From MED-G105 sp038522945 (GTDB lineage Bacteria; Pseudomonadota; Alphaproteobacteria; Caulobacterales; Parvularculaceae), in the NCBI GenBank assembly GCA_038522945.1, contig JBCBJV010000002.1:1-64000 (forward strand): 64,000 bases of DNA, read 5' to 3'. The translations under genes and the position numbers were made by a program. Under the pieces are notes generated by a model. That model was not told where the DNA came from and did not search any database. It was given only the letters and a program-made list of their open reading frames with translations. How positions within the stretch are numbered: position 1 is the stretch's first letter; every line of letters begins with the position of its first letter. Positions 53,384 through 62,353 of the stretch are shown here, one piece after another.

Positions 53384-54652
53384 TCAGGTAGTGCTGGGAG
53401 CATCGGCTTCCAACGCGATCATTTCTTCAAAAGTAGGACGTTTACGGATTATACGAAAGTCTGAACCGGTGACAAGAGTTTCCGGTATAAGTGGCCGTGA
53501 ATTGTATTGCGAGGCTTGAACCGCGCCGTAAGCACCAGCAGACATAATGGCGACAAGTGCCCCTTCTTCGAACGGCGGCAAGGGACGGGCCTTGGCGAGG
53601 CGGTCACCGGTCTCGCAAATGGGCCCAACCACATCCATAGGTCGAGCGACATCGTCTGTGTAGCGCTCTTCCACGGGCTGAATGTCGTGGAAAGCATCGT
53701 AGAGGGCCGGACGGATCAGGTCATTCATGGCCGCATCGACAATCAGGAACTCACCTTCTTGGCCCTGTTTGCGGTAAATGACTTTCGTGACGAGAATCCC
53801 CGCATTGCCCGCGATCATGCGGCCGGGCTCGAAAATGAGCTGGACATCGAGTGGGTCAGCTATTTCCCGGATCATTTTGCCATAGTCTGCCGGGCTTGGG
53901 AGATGCTCATCACCTTCCCCGTACGGAATGCCGAGCCCGCCGCCGAGATCCACCCGCGAGATCTCATGGCCATCGCTGCGCAAGTTTCGCACAAGGTCCG
54001 CGACCTTTTCAAAAGCAAGGCGAAAGGGCTCAAGGCTCGCGATCTGTGAGCCGATATGGACATCAACGCCTTTCACGTCGATGCCGGGTAGGTCGCGCGC
54101 CTTGGCATAGAGCCGGTGGGCCTCCGACCAGGGCACGCCGAACTTATCTTCCGCTTTGCCAGTGGAGATTTTCTCGTGCCCGCCCGCAGCAACATTTGGA
54201 TTGACACGGAAGGCAATCGGGGCGGTCGTACCCATGGAGATGGCCACGTCGTTTAGCGCAATTAGTTCGTTCTCTGATTCCACATTGAACTGATGAATGC
54301 CCTCGCCAAGGCCGAGCGCCAGTTCATCGCGGGTCTTACCAACACCGGAAAAGACAATTTTCGACGCGTCAATGCCGGCAAGGCGCGCGCGCTTCAGCTC
54401 GCCCGCGGAGACCACGTCCGCGCCCGCGCCCTCGCTTGCCAGCACCTTCAAGATAGAAATGTTCGAATTGGCTTTGACCGAAAAAGCAGTGAGAAGGTCG
54501 GCGCCTTCGAATGCCTCCTGGAAGACGCGTACATGACGGCGAAGGGTGGCTTCAGAATAGCAATAGAAAGGCGTGCCAACGGTTTGGGCCAGGTGGGCGA
54601 GGCCCACCCCCTCCGCATGCAGAATGCCGTCCTTGTAGTGAAAATGATGCAT
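53384..54652 (-). CDS. lysA: Diaminopimelate decarboxylase
   Basis: 422 aa PLP enzyme converting meso-DAP to L-lysine, last step of lysine synthesis (dapD of the same pathway is at 18-854). PLP Lys in AFSVKANSNISILKVLA, HIGSQIASLEPF, GGGLGIPYGEG and EPGRMIAGNAGILVT match LysA; the catalytic Cys-containing PICETGDRLAK and AYGAVQASQYN follow. ATG at 54652. Upstream are lptM-like and argH genes, the common alphaproteobacterial order argH-lptM-lysA. Confidence 0.97.
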   Translation of the reverse strand: MHHFHYKDGILHAEGVGLAHLAQTVGTPFYCYSEATLRRHVRVFQEAFEGADLLTAFSVKANSNISILKVLASEGAGADVVSAGELKRARLAGIDASKIVFSGVGKTRDELALGLGEGIHQFNVESENELIALNDVAISMGTTAPIAFRVNPNVAAGGHEKISTGKAEDKFGVPWSEAHRLYAKARDLPGIDVKGVDVHIGSQIASLEPFRLAFEKVADLVRNLRSDGHEISRVDLGGGLGIPYGEGDEHLPSPADYGKMIREIADPLDVQLIFEPGRMIAGNAGILVTKVIYRKQGQEGEFLIVDAAMNDLIRPALYDAFHDIQPVEERYTDDVARPMDVVGPICETGDRLAKARPLPPFEEGALVAIMSAGAYGAVQASQYNSRPLIPETLVTGSDFRIIRKRPTFEEMIALEADAPSTT

Positions 54653-54664
54653 CAGTCTTTGTGC

Positions 54665-54967
54665 CTAATCGAAGTTTGGATCGTCGAGGGGCTCAAACAA
54701 TTCCTCGTAAGCCTCGTCCTCTTCGGTCTCAGCGTCATTGAGGGGCGGCTCGTCTTCGTCCGGTTCAGTTGCTGCCCCTTCCTCACTCTGAGCAGCGTCG
54801 CCAACCCCGTCACCCGTAACGTCACCCGTAACGTCACCGGCGACTTCTCCAGATGGGACCTCTCCAGATGGGCGCTCTTCCGGCACCCTTAGCGGGGCTT
54901 TCTTGCCGCACGCGGTCATTGGCGCTGTCAAGCCAAGTAGAACGAATACAATAATAATCCGTATCAT
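54665..54967 (-). CDS. lptM: LptM-like small lipoprotein
   Basis: 100 aa from the ATG at 54967. Lipoprotein signal ending LTAPMTAC, then CGKKAPLRVPEE, the short conserved motif after the lipidated Cys of LptM, a lipoprotein that helps mature the LPS translocon LptD. The rest is acidic and of low complexity, with tandem repeats (SGEV twice, GDVT twice). The ATG overlaps the argH stop (ATGA), indicating translational coupling; lysA follows after 12 bp. LptM function is inferred from motif and gene order. Confidence 0.8.
   Translation of the reverse strand: MIRIIIVFVLLGLTAPMTACGKKAPLRVPEERPSGEVPSGEVAGDVTGDVTGDGVGDAAQSEEGAATEPDEDEPPLNDAETEEDEAYEELFEPLDDPNFD
54813..54875 (-). repeat. Tandem repeats inside the lptM-like gene
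   Basis: Two copies of a 12-bp unit (CCCGTAACGTCA at 54813-54824 and 54825-54836) and two of a 15-bp unit (TCTCCAGATGGG plus three bases, 54846-54860 and 54861-54875). All keep the frame and encode the Gly/Asp/Val/Ser-rich linker. Confidence 0.85.
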
Positions 54968-56385
54968 GAAAACCGCTCCGATAATCGGTTGAGCCATTGG
55001 GTTGCCTGGCGGGCGACAAGATCTGGGCTTGTGCCCCCATAGGAGGTGCGCGAGGCGACCGATGCCTCCACGGTGAGTACACCATATACCTGATCGGTGA
55101 TGCCGTCATGGAAATGCTGAAGGACTTCCAGGGGCAAATCGGCCAGATGGCAGCGGCGCGCTTCTGCTTCAGCGACAATCGCCCCAGTCACGTGATGGGC
55201 GTCGCGGAAAGCAAGGCCAAGATCGCGCACTAACCAGTCGGCAAGGTCCGTGGCTGTGGACGCCCCGTGGGTCGCGGCTGCTTTCATGGCGGCCTCATTG
55301 ACATCCATGTCATCGACCATGCCGGTCATGGCAGCCAACACCAGCGAGAAATCATCGAACGCGATAAAAGTGCGCGCTTTGTCTTCCTGCATATCTTTTG
55401 AATAGGCGAGCGGCAGGCCTTTCATCACCAGAACCAATGCCTGAAAGGCGCCGGCGAGCCCGCCCACCTTGGCCCGGCATAACTCGGCTGCATCCGGATT
55501 TTTCTTTTGCGGCATGATCGAGGAGCCGGTGGCAAACCGATCACTGAACGTGATGAATCCAAAATGGGGGGAGGCCCACAGGACCATTTCCTCTGCAAGC
55601 CGCGACAAATGTGTGGCCGATATTGTCAGTGCCGAGAGCGCTTCCAGCGCAAAGTCCCGGGAAGAGACCGCGTCGAGGGAGTTTGCCATGGGCCTATTGA
55701 AGTCCAGCTCAGTTGCGGTGCGCATACGGTCGATGGGAAAGGACGTTCCCGCCAACGCAGCCGCGCCCAAGGGACATTCATTGAGCCGTTCGCGCGCGTC
55801 GAGGAACCGGCCGATGTCCCGCTCCAGCATCTCCACATAGGCAAGGCAGTGGTGGCCAAACGTGACCGGCTGGGCCGTCTGCAAGTGGGTGTAGCCTGGC
55901 ATGATGGTGCCAGCATGGTCGCGGGTCTTGAGCGCCAGGACACCTTGCAACTCACTCATGGCGCTGACGGTCTCGTCGAGCCGTGTGCGCAGCCAGAGCC
56001 GGAAATCCGTCGCCACTTGATCATTACGGGATCTTGCCGTGTGAAGCCGCCCGGCTGCCTCCCCGATCAGCTCTTTCAGGCGCGCCTCAATGTTCATGTG
56101 GATGTCTTCAAGGGCCTCGGTAAAGACAAACGTCCCGGACTCGATTTCGCCCGCGATCTGGGCAAGCCCGATTTCGATGGCGGCTGCGTCCTCCGCGCTG
56201 ATGATGCCTTGCGCCGCCAACATGCCGGCATGGGCCAGTGATCCTGCGATGTCTTCGCGCCACAGGCGCTGGTCGACACCGATGGAGGCATTGATCGCGG
56301 TCATAATTTCATCTGGCGCGACGCTAAACCGCCCACCCCAGATTTGGCTTTTCTCGTTGGGAGGCCTATCTCCGGTGTCCGACAT
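54964..56385 (-). CDS. argH: Argininosuccinate lyase
   Basis: 473 aa. Last step of arginine synthesis, cleaving argininosuccinate to arginine and fumarate. Fumarase/ASL superfamily signature GSSIMPQKKNPD with the catalytic Ser loop, HTARSRNDQVATDFRLW, MPGYTHLQTAQPVTFGHH and WGGRFSVAPDEIMTAINAS are all present. The ATG at 56385 is the usual start; the open frame to 56688 is antisense to the TlpA gene and not coding. Divergent from TlpA, 32 bp between starts. Confidence 0.97.
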   Translation of the reverse strand: MSDTGDRPPNEKSQIWGGRFSVAPDEIMTAINASIGVDQRLWREDIAGSLAHAGMLAAQGIISAEDAAAIEIGLAQIAGEIESGTFVFTEALEDIHMNIEARLKELIGEAAGRLHTARSRNDQVATDFRLWLRTRLDETVSAMSELQGVLALKTRDHAGTIMPGYTHLQTAQPVTFGHHCLAYVEMLERDIGRFLDARERLNECPLGAAALAGTSFPIDRMRTATELDFNRPMANSLDAVSSRDFALEALSALTISATHLSRLAEEMVLWASPHFGFITFSDRFATGSSIMPQKKNPDAAELCRAKVGGLAGAFQALVLVMKGLPLAYSKDMQEDKARTFIAFDDFSLVLAAMTGMVDDMDVNEAAMKAAATHGASTATDLADWLVRDLGLAFRDAHHVTGAIVAEAEARRCHLADLPLEVLQHFHDGITDQVYGVLTVEASVASRTSYGGTSPDLVARQATQWLNRLSERFS

Positions 56386-56417
56386 TATGGGCTTTTCCGT
56401 TTCGGTTAGGATGAACG

Positions 56418-57101
56418 ATGCGCCAGTTTTTGACACCGCGGTTGTGGATTTTCGTCTGGGGCGGCATTGGCGCGCTCTTTGTTGTGTATGTGATGATCGC
56501 CTCCGCCGTCCAGAGCGAGGGTCGCCCTGGCGCTGAGGCAGACGCGAGCGATGTCGGTGCCCGGCGCCAAGCGGCCGCCCTTTCCGCCAGCAATTCCGGC
56601 GACCTTCTCGTGGGCGAAATGGCTGATTTCGAGCTTGCCTTTCCGGGTAAGACCGCGCCAGACGCGGTTTTCCAGATCGACGGGACAAACGGCGCTGAGG
56701 CGGTTGAGACCAATTTGGATGCCTTCAAGGGCAAAACGGTGCTGGTGAACTTCTGGGCAACCTGGTGCGCGCCATGCCTGCGGGAGCTTCCCTCGCTTGA
56801 CGCGTTGCAACGCGAGCTGGGCGGCGAGGCGTTCGAAGTGCTTGCCGTTGCCGCTGATCCCAAAGGCCCCGACGCGGCTGCTGATTTCTTGGAAAAGCTG
56901 GAGATTGAGAACCTCACCCTTTACGCCGACCCCAAATTGAGGCTCGCGACCTCAATTGGCGGGCAAGCGGTCTTGCCGATTTCAATTCTTTACAACGCCA
57001 ACGGTGACGAGGTCGGTCGTCTGGTGGGTGAAGCTGACTGGGCAAGCGATGACGCCAAGCGGCTTATCCGTGCGGTGATCCGCGAGGGTGAAAACAGCTA
57101 G
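56418..57101 (+). CDS. TlpA-family membrane-anchored thiol-disulfide oxidoreductase
   Basis: 227 aa. One N-terminal membrane helix (about 9-29) exposes a thioredoxin-like domain to the periplasm. Redox motif W-C117-A-P-C120 in VNFWATWCAPCLRELPSL, and the cis-Pro loop VLPISILYNANGDEVGR. Likely reduces or maintains thiols needed for cytochrome c or other envelope proteins; the partner is unknown. In alphaproteobacteria TlpA often lies divergent from argH, as here. Confidence 0.93.
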   Translation: MRQFLTPRLWIFVWGGIGALFVVYVMIASAVQSEGRPGAEADASDVGARRQAAALSASNSGDLLVGEMADFELAFPGKTAPDAVFQIDGTNGAEAVETNLDAFKGKTVLVNFWATWCAPCLRELPSLDALQRELGGEAFEVLAVAADPKGPDAAADFLEKLEIENLTLYADPKLRLATSIGGQAVLPISILYNANGDEVGRLVGEADWASDDAKRLIRAVIREGENS

Positions 57102-57165
57102 CGGCAGAAGCTGAGAGCGCGCTTTTCTCGGCTTTGTGCGCGGAGAGGGCACGCTGAGAGAGCCT

Positions 57166-57212
57166 TGGCGCGCGAAAACCCTTGTGTGCGAAAACCTTTG
57201 TGCGCAAAAACC
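57166..57212. repeat. Three imperfect direct repeats in the TlpA-lipoprotein gap
   Basis: Three units of about 15 bp ending in GCGAAAACC or GCAAAAACC, in the 273-bp non-coding stretch 57102-57374. They may be regulatory or slippage products; nothing else is seen there. Confidence 0.4.
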
Positions 57213-57374
57213 GGGGGCGGAATAGTGTTGGCGCGGCACCGCCATTAATTTCCGGTTATCGCCTCGTTTTCGCCGCAGCCTTGCGCTCGGTTGATCTTGC
57301 CTTCGCCTGCCAAAACGTCCGACATGATGCATTGAACGCAGACGACCCCGGTTGCCGACAAAAAGGACCCTGCC

Positions 57375-59138
57375 ATGCGCTTCTCCCCTAAATCCTCTCT
57401 TAGATTTGCCCCGATGCCGAAAAAGGCGCTTCTTGCAGCGTCAGCGTCCTTGATGGCGCTGGCTGCCTGCGGTGGCGGCGGCGATGCAGCATCTGGTGTG
57501 AGCAGCGAAGCAAAGCCGACCGCCAAAGCCGCGGCCAAAATGTCAGCGGAGTCCCCCATCGATGCGGCCTTCAAGCTGAAAGGGGGCGAGCCCCTGGACG
57601 TAGATGCGCTTTTCACCCTGTTTCCATCGACAGTCCGACCGGAATACGACAGTGCGACTTTTGATAAGGATTTGGGCGCAACGATCGTGACGAACTTGCG
57701 TTTTGCCGATCGCGATCTCGGCGACGATGTCGAATTTGACGGGTTTGTTATTGAGCGTGCTGAGCTTTATGGCGTCGACCGGGAAGCTATCGGGCAAGTG
57801 AACAACACCACGCTCGCTGCCATTGATGCCCCGTTTGAAAAAGTCTTCACAAAGATCCGCCTTTTCGGCGTGAACGGGGAGAGCGCCGCTGCCACTGAAA
57901 ACGAGGAAAGCGGCGAGATGGATGAGGCCGAGGGCAAGCTCACCATCGAGGCGATCGAGTTTGATAACCTCCGTATACGTCAAGGCGGCATCCCCGAAGA
58001 AAGCGAGGGAAATCCTCTCGCCCTGTTCGTCAACGCGTTTGAGCTCGGTGGCCTTTACATGAAAGGGGCGATGCTTGGCGGTGGAAGTGACGAGGCAGCA
58101 CTCCGGTTTGACGTGCCCGATATGCGTGTCGTGGGCATTGGCGGCGGAAAGATCGGTGCGCTGATCGCCAAAGACGCCGTTTACTCATTAGAGCAATCAC
58201 CGGAAGCGCTGGAGCAACTCGGTGACGCGATTGGCCCCCAGGGCGATGTGCTCATGAACAGCCCTCTTCGCAATCTGATCGCCCCTGGCCTTCAAGAAAG
58301 CAAGTTTTCCGAGTTTGAATGGCGCAATATCGATTTTGCGGGGCTTTTGCCGTTTGGCCTGTCTGGCGAAAAGCCGCCATTGAAAAAGACGGACATGATC
58401 AATCTTGGTACTGCGGTGATCCGCGATGCGGAAACACTGATCAATGGCAAGCTGTTTTCAACGGTGCCCGTCACAGAGCTGACGAATGCGGAGTTTACCT
58501 GGCTCGCGCCGTCGAATATTCGGACTGTGGCGGAAGGTGGTACATATGATTTCACTGCTTATGTGAGCGAGGGCGATGAAGCCGCTGCCGATATTCTCAA
58601 AACCTATGGTCTTGATAGTGTCAAAGCCGACAGCACATTCGACTATACATGGGATCCAAAAAAAGGTGGTGCCCGTCTGAGTACGGATTTTCTGGCGCCG
58701 GCCTTGGCGGACGTGAAATTTGCCATGGACTTTGATGGGGTCACGCTGAAGGCCCTCGAGGCGGCAACGGAAGAAGGCGATGAGAATCCTGTCCAATCCC
58801 TTGCGCAGTTCAAAGGAATGTCGCTGGAAATCGATGAAGAAAACCTGCTCGATGCAGTCTTTGCGCTATCAGCACAACAGTCTGGCGGCGATGGAGATAC
58901 CATCCGGCGCTCCGTCCCGCTGATGATGCAGATGGCATCGCTTCAGCTGGCGGCGGTTAATCCGCGCATTCCCGATTACGTCTCCGCCCTTGGTGGCTTC
59001 ATCGAAAAAGGCGGTAAGCTGACGATTACCGCTAGCCCGGAAACACCTTTGCATATTGGTGAACTTTCCAATCAGATCGAAGGCAATCCGCAAAGCTTGC
59101 CCGATCTGCTCAATCTGGAAATGACCCTGGACGAGTAG
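57375..59138 (+). CDS. Large lipoprotein of unknown function
   Basis: 587 aa from the ATG at 57375; a second ATG at 57414 would give a shorter signal. Lipobox LMALAAC with Cys at about 32, followed by a Gly-rich spacer, so a periplasmic lipoprotein. The mature part is acidic and regular, with repeated beta-strand plus helix units (for instance ITNL-like LGATIVTNLRFADRDLG, IEAIEFDNLRIRQGG, LRFDVPDMRVVGIGGGKIG) and an ending with LTITASPETPLHIGELS. The strand-rich, AsmA-like feel suggests an envelope lipid or scaffold role, but I recognise no family. Converges with the ParA gene. Confidence 0.8.
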   Translation: MRFSPKSSLRFAPMPKKALLAASASLMALAACGGGGDAASGVSSEAKPTAKAAAKMSAESPIDAAFKLKGGEPLDVDALFTLFPSTVRPEYDSATFDKDLGATIVTNLRFADRDLGDDVEFDGFVIERAELYGVDREAIGQVNNTTLAAIDAPFEKVFTKIRLFGVNGESAAATENEESGEMDEAEGKLTIEAIEFDNLRIRQGGIPEESEGNPLALFVNAFELGGLYMKGAMLGGGSDEAALRFDVPDMRVVGIGGGKIGALIAKDAVYSLEQSPEALEQLGDAIGPQGDVLMNSPLRNLIAPGLQESKFSEFEWRNIDFAGLLPFGLSGEKPPLKKTDMINLGTAVIRDAETLINGKLFSTVPVTELTNAEFTWLAPSNIRTVAEGGTYDFTAYVSEGDEAAADILKTYGLDSVKADSTFDYTWDPKKGGARLSTDFLAPALADVKFAMDFDGVTLKALEAATEEGDENPVQSLAQFKGMSLEIDEENLLDAVFALSAQQSGGDGDTIRRSVPLMMQMASLQLAAVNPRIPDYVSALGGFIEKGGKLTITASPETPLHIGELSNQIEGNPQSLPDLLNLEMTLDE

Positions 59139-59154
59139 GGCTTAAGCAATCGGG

Positions 59155-59799
59155 CTAAGCCGCCCTCGTCCTCTTGCTGATCAGCTGCCCCGCGATCTCG
59201 GCGGTCAGCGCGGTCAATTCTTGTGTGGCAAGACTGCTTGGCGCCGTCTCGTGAACGCCGCGACCCGAGGCTAGGCTATCAGCGAACGCGGCCCGGTTGC
59301 CGAGTTCTGTTGAGGCAACGGGCAAGCCGGATTCTTTCAGCTTTGCACGGATTAAGTCGGCGACCCGGGCCCGGGGCGGTGCGCGATTGATCACGAAGAG
59401 CGTTTTTTTCTTCAGTGATCCGATCAGCTTTGCTGTCGGCAGGCTGGCATCCAGATCAAGCGGGGAGAGTTGCAGCGGCGCGACCACGAGATCGGCCGCG
59501 CTGATCGCCCGGGTGACATTCTTGTCGATGGTCGGCGGGGTATCAATCACGATGACGTCTGCTTTCTTCCGGGCCCGGCGGATACAGGATGGCAGCGCGA
59601 ACCCCGCGCCTTTTTCGTGATAGATATCTGGCTTATCGAGCCGCGCCTGGCGCAAGCCTGCCCAACGGGTCAGGCTTCCTTGATCGTCGGCGTCCAGCGT
59701 CGCGACACGAAATCCATTTTTCAGCAGGGCAACAGAAAGCTGGCAGGCAAGCGTCGTCTTTCCAGCGCCGCCTTTGCGCTGTGCAACGGTGATAATCAC
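59155..59799 (-). CDS. Small ParA-family ATPase
   Basis: 214 aa from a GTG at 59799. Deviant Walker A KGGAGKTTLACQL, Walker A' DADDQGSLTRWAGLR and Walker B VIVIDTPPTIDKN match the ParA/MinD superfamily; the C-terminal part (about 95-214) is short. No parB or target DNA-binding domain is adjacent, and it is shorter than chromosomal ParA or MipZ, so a role in positioning some other cargo, such as a chemosensory or pole component, is more likely than chromosome partition. Convergent with the lipoprotein gene. Confidence 0.85.
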   Translation of the reverse strand: MIITVAQRKGGAGKTTLACQLSVALLKNGFRVATLDADDQGSLTRWAGLRQARLDKPDIYHEKGAGFALPSCIRRARKKADVIVIDTPPTIDKNVTRAISAADLVVAPLQLSPLDLDASLPTAKLIGSLKKKTLFVINRAPPRARVADLIRAKLKESGLPVASTELGNRAAFADSLASGRGVHETAPSSLATQELTALTAEIAGQLISKRTRAA

Positions 59800-59928
59800 G
59801 GAAGAGGGTATCCCGATTTAAAGATTGGCAAATTTTCTGATTGACGCAACCACGAGGACGTTGGCCAGATTCGCGTGCGCGACCGAGAGCGAAATGTGGC
59901 CTTGCCGCTATTCTTTTTCCATTGTCAA

Positions 59929-61107
59929 TTATGCAACGCGCTCGACAATCACCGACCCGGCTGAGTAACCCGCGCCAAATCCGGAAATCACGCCGAGGTC
60001 TCCCACGGAAAGGTCATCGCGGTGCTTGTGAAACGCGATGATCGAGCCTGCCGACGAGGTGTTTGCATACTCGTCAAGGACAACAGGCGCTTCGGTCCGC
60101 GTTGCGTCGCGCCCGAGGACCCGCTTGGCGATCAACTCGTTCATGGAGAGATTCGCCTGATGCAGCCAAAGACGCTTCAGGTCACTGGTGACGAGCCCGG
60201 TGTCTTCAACATGGCCGGCAATCATCTCGCCCACCATGGGGACGACATCCTTGAAGACTTTTCGGCCCTGTTGAATGAAGAGTTTATCCGTATGCGGTGA
60301 GGTTTGCGGGTCCGCCGGTGCGCCAGTTTCAAGCTCAGTGTGGTTCAAGAACCCGTAGTTATTGCGAATGTTATTGGAGAATACCGTCTTGAGCCGTGTA
60401 CTGAGAATATCCCAGGCTTCGCCTCGCGGCGCCTCGTCGGTTCGCTCCAGAACCACAGCGGTCGCCACATCGCCGAAAATAAAGTGGCTGTCGCGGTCGC
60501 GGAAGTTTAGGTGCGCTGTGCAGATTTCAGGATTGACCATCAGGACGCGGCGCGAGCCGGCGCGGATCAGGCCAAGGCCGGTTTCAATCCCGAACGCTGC
60601 AGACGCGCAGGCAACATTCATATCGAAGCCAAAGCCATCAATCCCGAGTGCCGCCTGGATTTCAACCGCCATCGCCGGGTAGGCCCGCTGCAGGTTTGAC
60701 GCCGCGCAGATCACGCCGTCGATATCGCCAGGGCCAAGGTCAGCTGCTTTCAACGCATCGCGCGCCGCGTGTACGGCCATTTCTGCGAGAATCGAAATTT
60801 CCGCATTCGGTCGCTCGGGGAGGAACGGGGTCATGCGCGCAGGATCAAGGATCCCGTCCTTGTTCATGACGTATCGTGCTTTGATGCCCGATGCTTTCTC
60901 CACAAACTCCGCCGAAGAAGGCTGCAACGGCTCAACAGTACCCGCCTCGATGTCGGCTTTGTGCTCTTCATTCCACCGTTCGACGAAGGCGTTGAACGCC
61001 TGCACCAGTTCTTCGTTCGAAATACTGTTAGGCGGCGTGAAGAGCCCGGTGCCGGCGATGCGGACGTCGCGTGCGGGGGTCACGTTAGAGGAAGGTTGGT
61101 TTGTCAT
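59929..61107 (-). CDS. FabH-like 3-oxoacyl-ACP synthase III family protein
   Basis: 392 aa, longer than classical FabH (about 320). Thiolase-fold condensing enzyme; the catalytic triad is visible: Cys in MNVACASAAFGIETG, His in WLHQANLSMNELI and Asn in EYANTSSAGSIIA. The C terminus ends GFGAGYSAGSVIVERVA. The length and sequence place it among FabH-related enzymes that start unusual acyl chains rather than housekeeping FabH. Substrate unknown. ATG at 61107. Confidence 0.85.
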   Translation of the reverse strand: MTNQPSSNVTPARDVRIAGTGLFTPPNSISNEELVQAFNAFVERWNEEHKADIEAGTVEPLQPSSAEFVEKASGIKARYVMNKDGILDPARMTPFLPERPNAEISILAEMAVHAARDALKAADLGPGDIDGVICAASNLQRAYPAMAVEIQAALGIDGFGFDMNVACASAAFGIETGLGLIRAGSRRVLMVNPEICTAHLNFRDRDSHFIFGDVATAVVLERTDEAPRGEAWDILSTRLKTVFSNNIRNNYGFLNHTELETGAPADPQTSPHTDKLFIQQGRKVFKDVVPMVGEMIAGHVEDTGLVTSDLKRLWLHQANLSMNELIAKRVLGRDATRTEAPVVLDEYANTSSAGSIIAFHKHRDDLSVGDLGVISGFGAGYSAGSVIVERVA

Positions 61108-61208
61108 AAGATCGAAACAGCCGATTGTCGTGATAAGGCGCGATTATGCTCAGGCGCGTTCCATGCCAGTTTTGCGCTTCTCCGGGCGGGAGTTCAACCT
61201 GCCTGTCA

Positions 61209-61805
61209 TTACCTCGCGAGCTTCTGAACCGCCTCAAAGCGCGGACAGTCCACTTCATGGTCGTTGACCATGCCCACAGCTTGCATGAAGGCATAGACGA
61301 TCACCGGGCCGCAGAACTTAAAGCCCAATGATTTCAATTCCTTGGACATGGCCTCGCTTGTCACCGACTTGGTCGGCCCGTCGCGATAGTTGGTCAGGTG
61401 ATTGATGATCGGTTTGCCGTCCACATGGGCCCAAAGTAAGCCAGCAAAGCCGTCCGGCTGCGTCTCCATGATCTCCAGAAACGCCCTGGCATTGCCGACG
61501 GTCGCATCGATCTTGGATTTTGAGCGAATGATCCCCGCATCGCCCATGAGCCGCTCGATTTTCTTCGGCGTGTAACGGGCGATCTTTTCCGGATTGAAGC
61601 CGTCAAATGCTTTGCGGAAATTATCCCGCTTATAGAGGATCGTGCGCCAGGAAAGCCCCGCTTGAAAGCCGTCGAGGATCAGCTTCTCGAATAGCGCGCG
61701 GTCATCATACTCTGGCACGCCCCATTCTTCGTCATGGTACTGACGATATAGGTCATCGTCAATCGGGGCCCAAAGACAAGGGGCGGAGGCCGTTTCTCCG
61801 GTCAC
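61209..61805 (-). CDS. tag: DNA-3-methyladenine glycosylase I
   Basis: 198 aa from a GTG at 61805 that overlaps the stop of the upstream MAPEG gene (GTGA), suggesting coupled translation; an earlier TTG at 61838 is possible. Excises 3-methyladenine from alkylated DNA. Family motifs: CLWAPIDDDLYRQYHDEEWG, WRTILYKRDNFRKAFDGF, NHLTNYRDGPT. The structural zinc ligands Cys near the start, His in YHDEEW, and His and Cys in NDHEVDC are retained. Confidence 0.93.
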   Translation of the reverse strand: MTGETASAPCLWAPIDDDLYRQYHDEEWGVPEYDDRALFEKLILDGFQAGLSWRTILYKRDNFRKAFDGFNPEKIARYTPKKIERLMGDAGIIRSKSKIDATVGNARAFLEIMETQPDGFAGLLWAHVDGKPIINHLTNYRDGPTKSVTSEAMSKELKSLGFKFCGPVIVYAFMQAVGMVNDHEVDCPRFEAVQKLAR

Positions 61806-62215
61806 CCGCGCAATCCCAAAAACGCCAGGATCCACCAAGCCAGGATCGCCAACTGGGCAATGAACAATCCAAATCGAAGAAAGACCGCGGGGCGCGCGGT
61901 GGAAATGAGGTGTACGACTGATTGAGCAATCCGGGCACCGAGGAAAATGTTTGCCAACGGGTCTGTCACCGCGGTCTGGTTAGTTGCAATCGCATAGAGC
62001 AGGACTGCAGCAGCAGCGGGCAGGTTCTCGTAGCAGTTCGCATGGACCCGCGTGACGCGTTTGCCAAACCCTTCCATGTCGTCGCCGGATGCTTGGAACT
62101 GGTTCGCCGCTCGCTTGCCGCCAAAGACAAGTAAAGACCGATAGCCGCCTAGCAGCATCACCATCAGAATGTACCAGGCGACGAGCGCCAAAAGTGTGTG
62201 AGCGGTCCAAGTCAT
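61802..62215 (-). CDS. MAPEG-family membrane protein
   Basis: 137 aa with four membrane helices. The MAPEG (microsomal glutathione transferase/eicosanoid) pattern is present: HANCYENLPAAAAVLLYAI, with RVHANCYENLPA the conserved segment, and ANIFLGARIAQSVVHLI. Possibly a membrane glutathione transferase or peroxidase. ATG at 62215. Its stop overlaps the tag start. Confidence 0.88.
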   Translation of the reverse strand: MTWTAHTLLALVAWYILMVMLLGGYRSLLVFGGKRAANQFQASGDDMEGFGKRVTRVHANCYENLPAAAAVLLYAIATNQTAVTDPLANIFLGARIAQSVVHLISTARPAVFLRFGLFIAQLAILAWWILAFLGLRG

Positions 62216-62353
62216 TAGGTGCCTCCCTCAGTTAATTTGGTCGATAGAATCGATCTTTTTAAATTCACGTCGGACCATGAAGTCGATACGGGCAAACGCA
62301 AGCGCCTTTGGCAGCTCTTCAAGCGTGTGTGAAGACCTTCGAAAAAAGGCCGA

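Noticed and set aside
56386..56688. N-terminal extension of argH
   Set aside because: It is antisense to the TlpA gene and Arg-rich; argH has its normal start at 56385.
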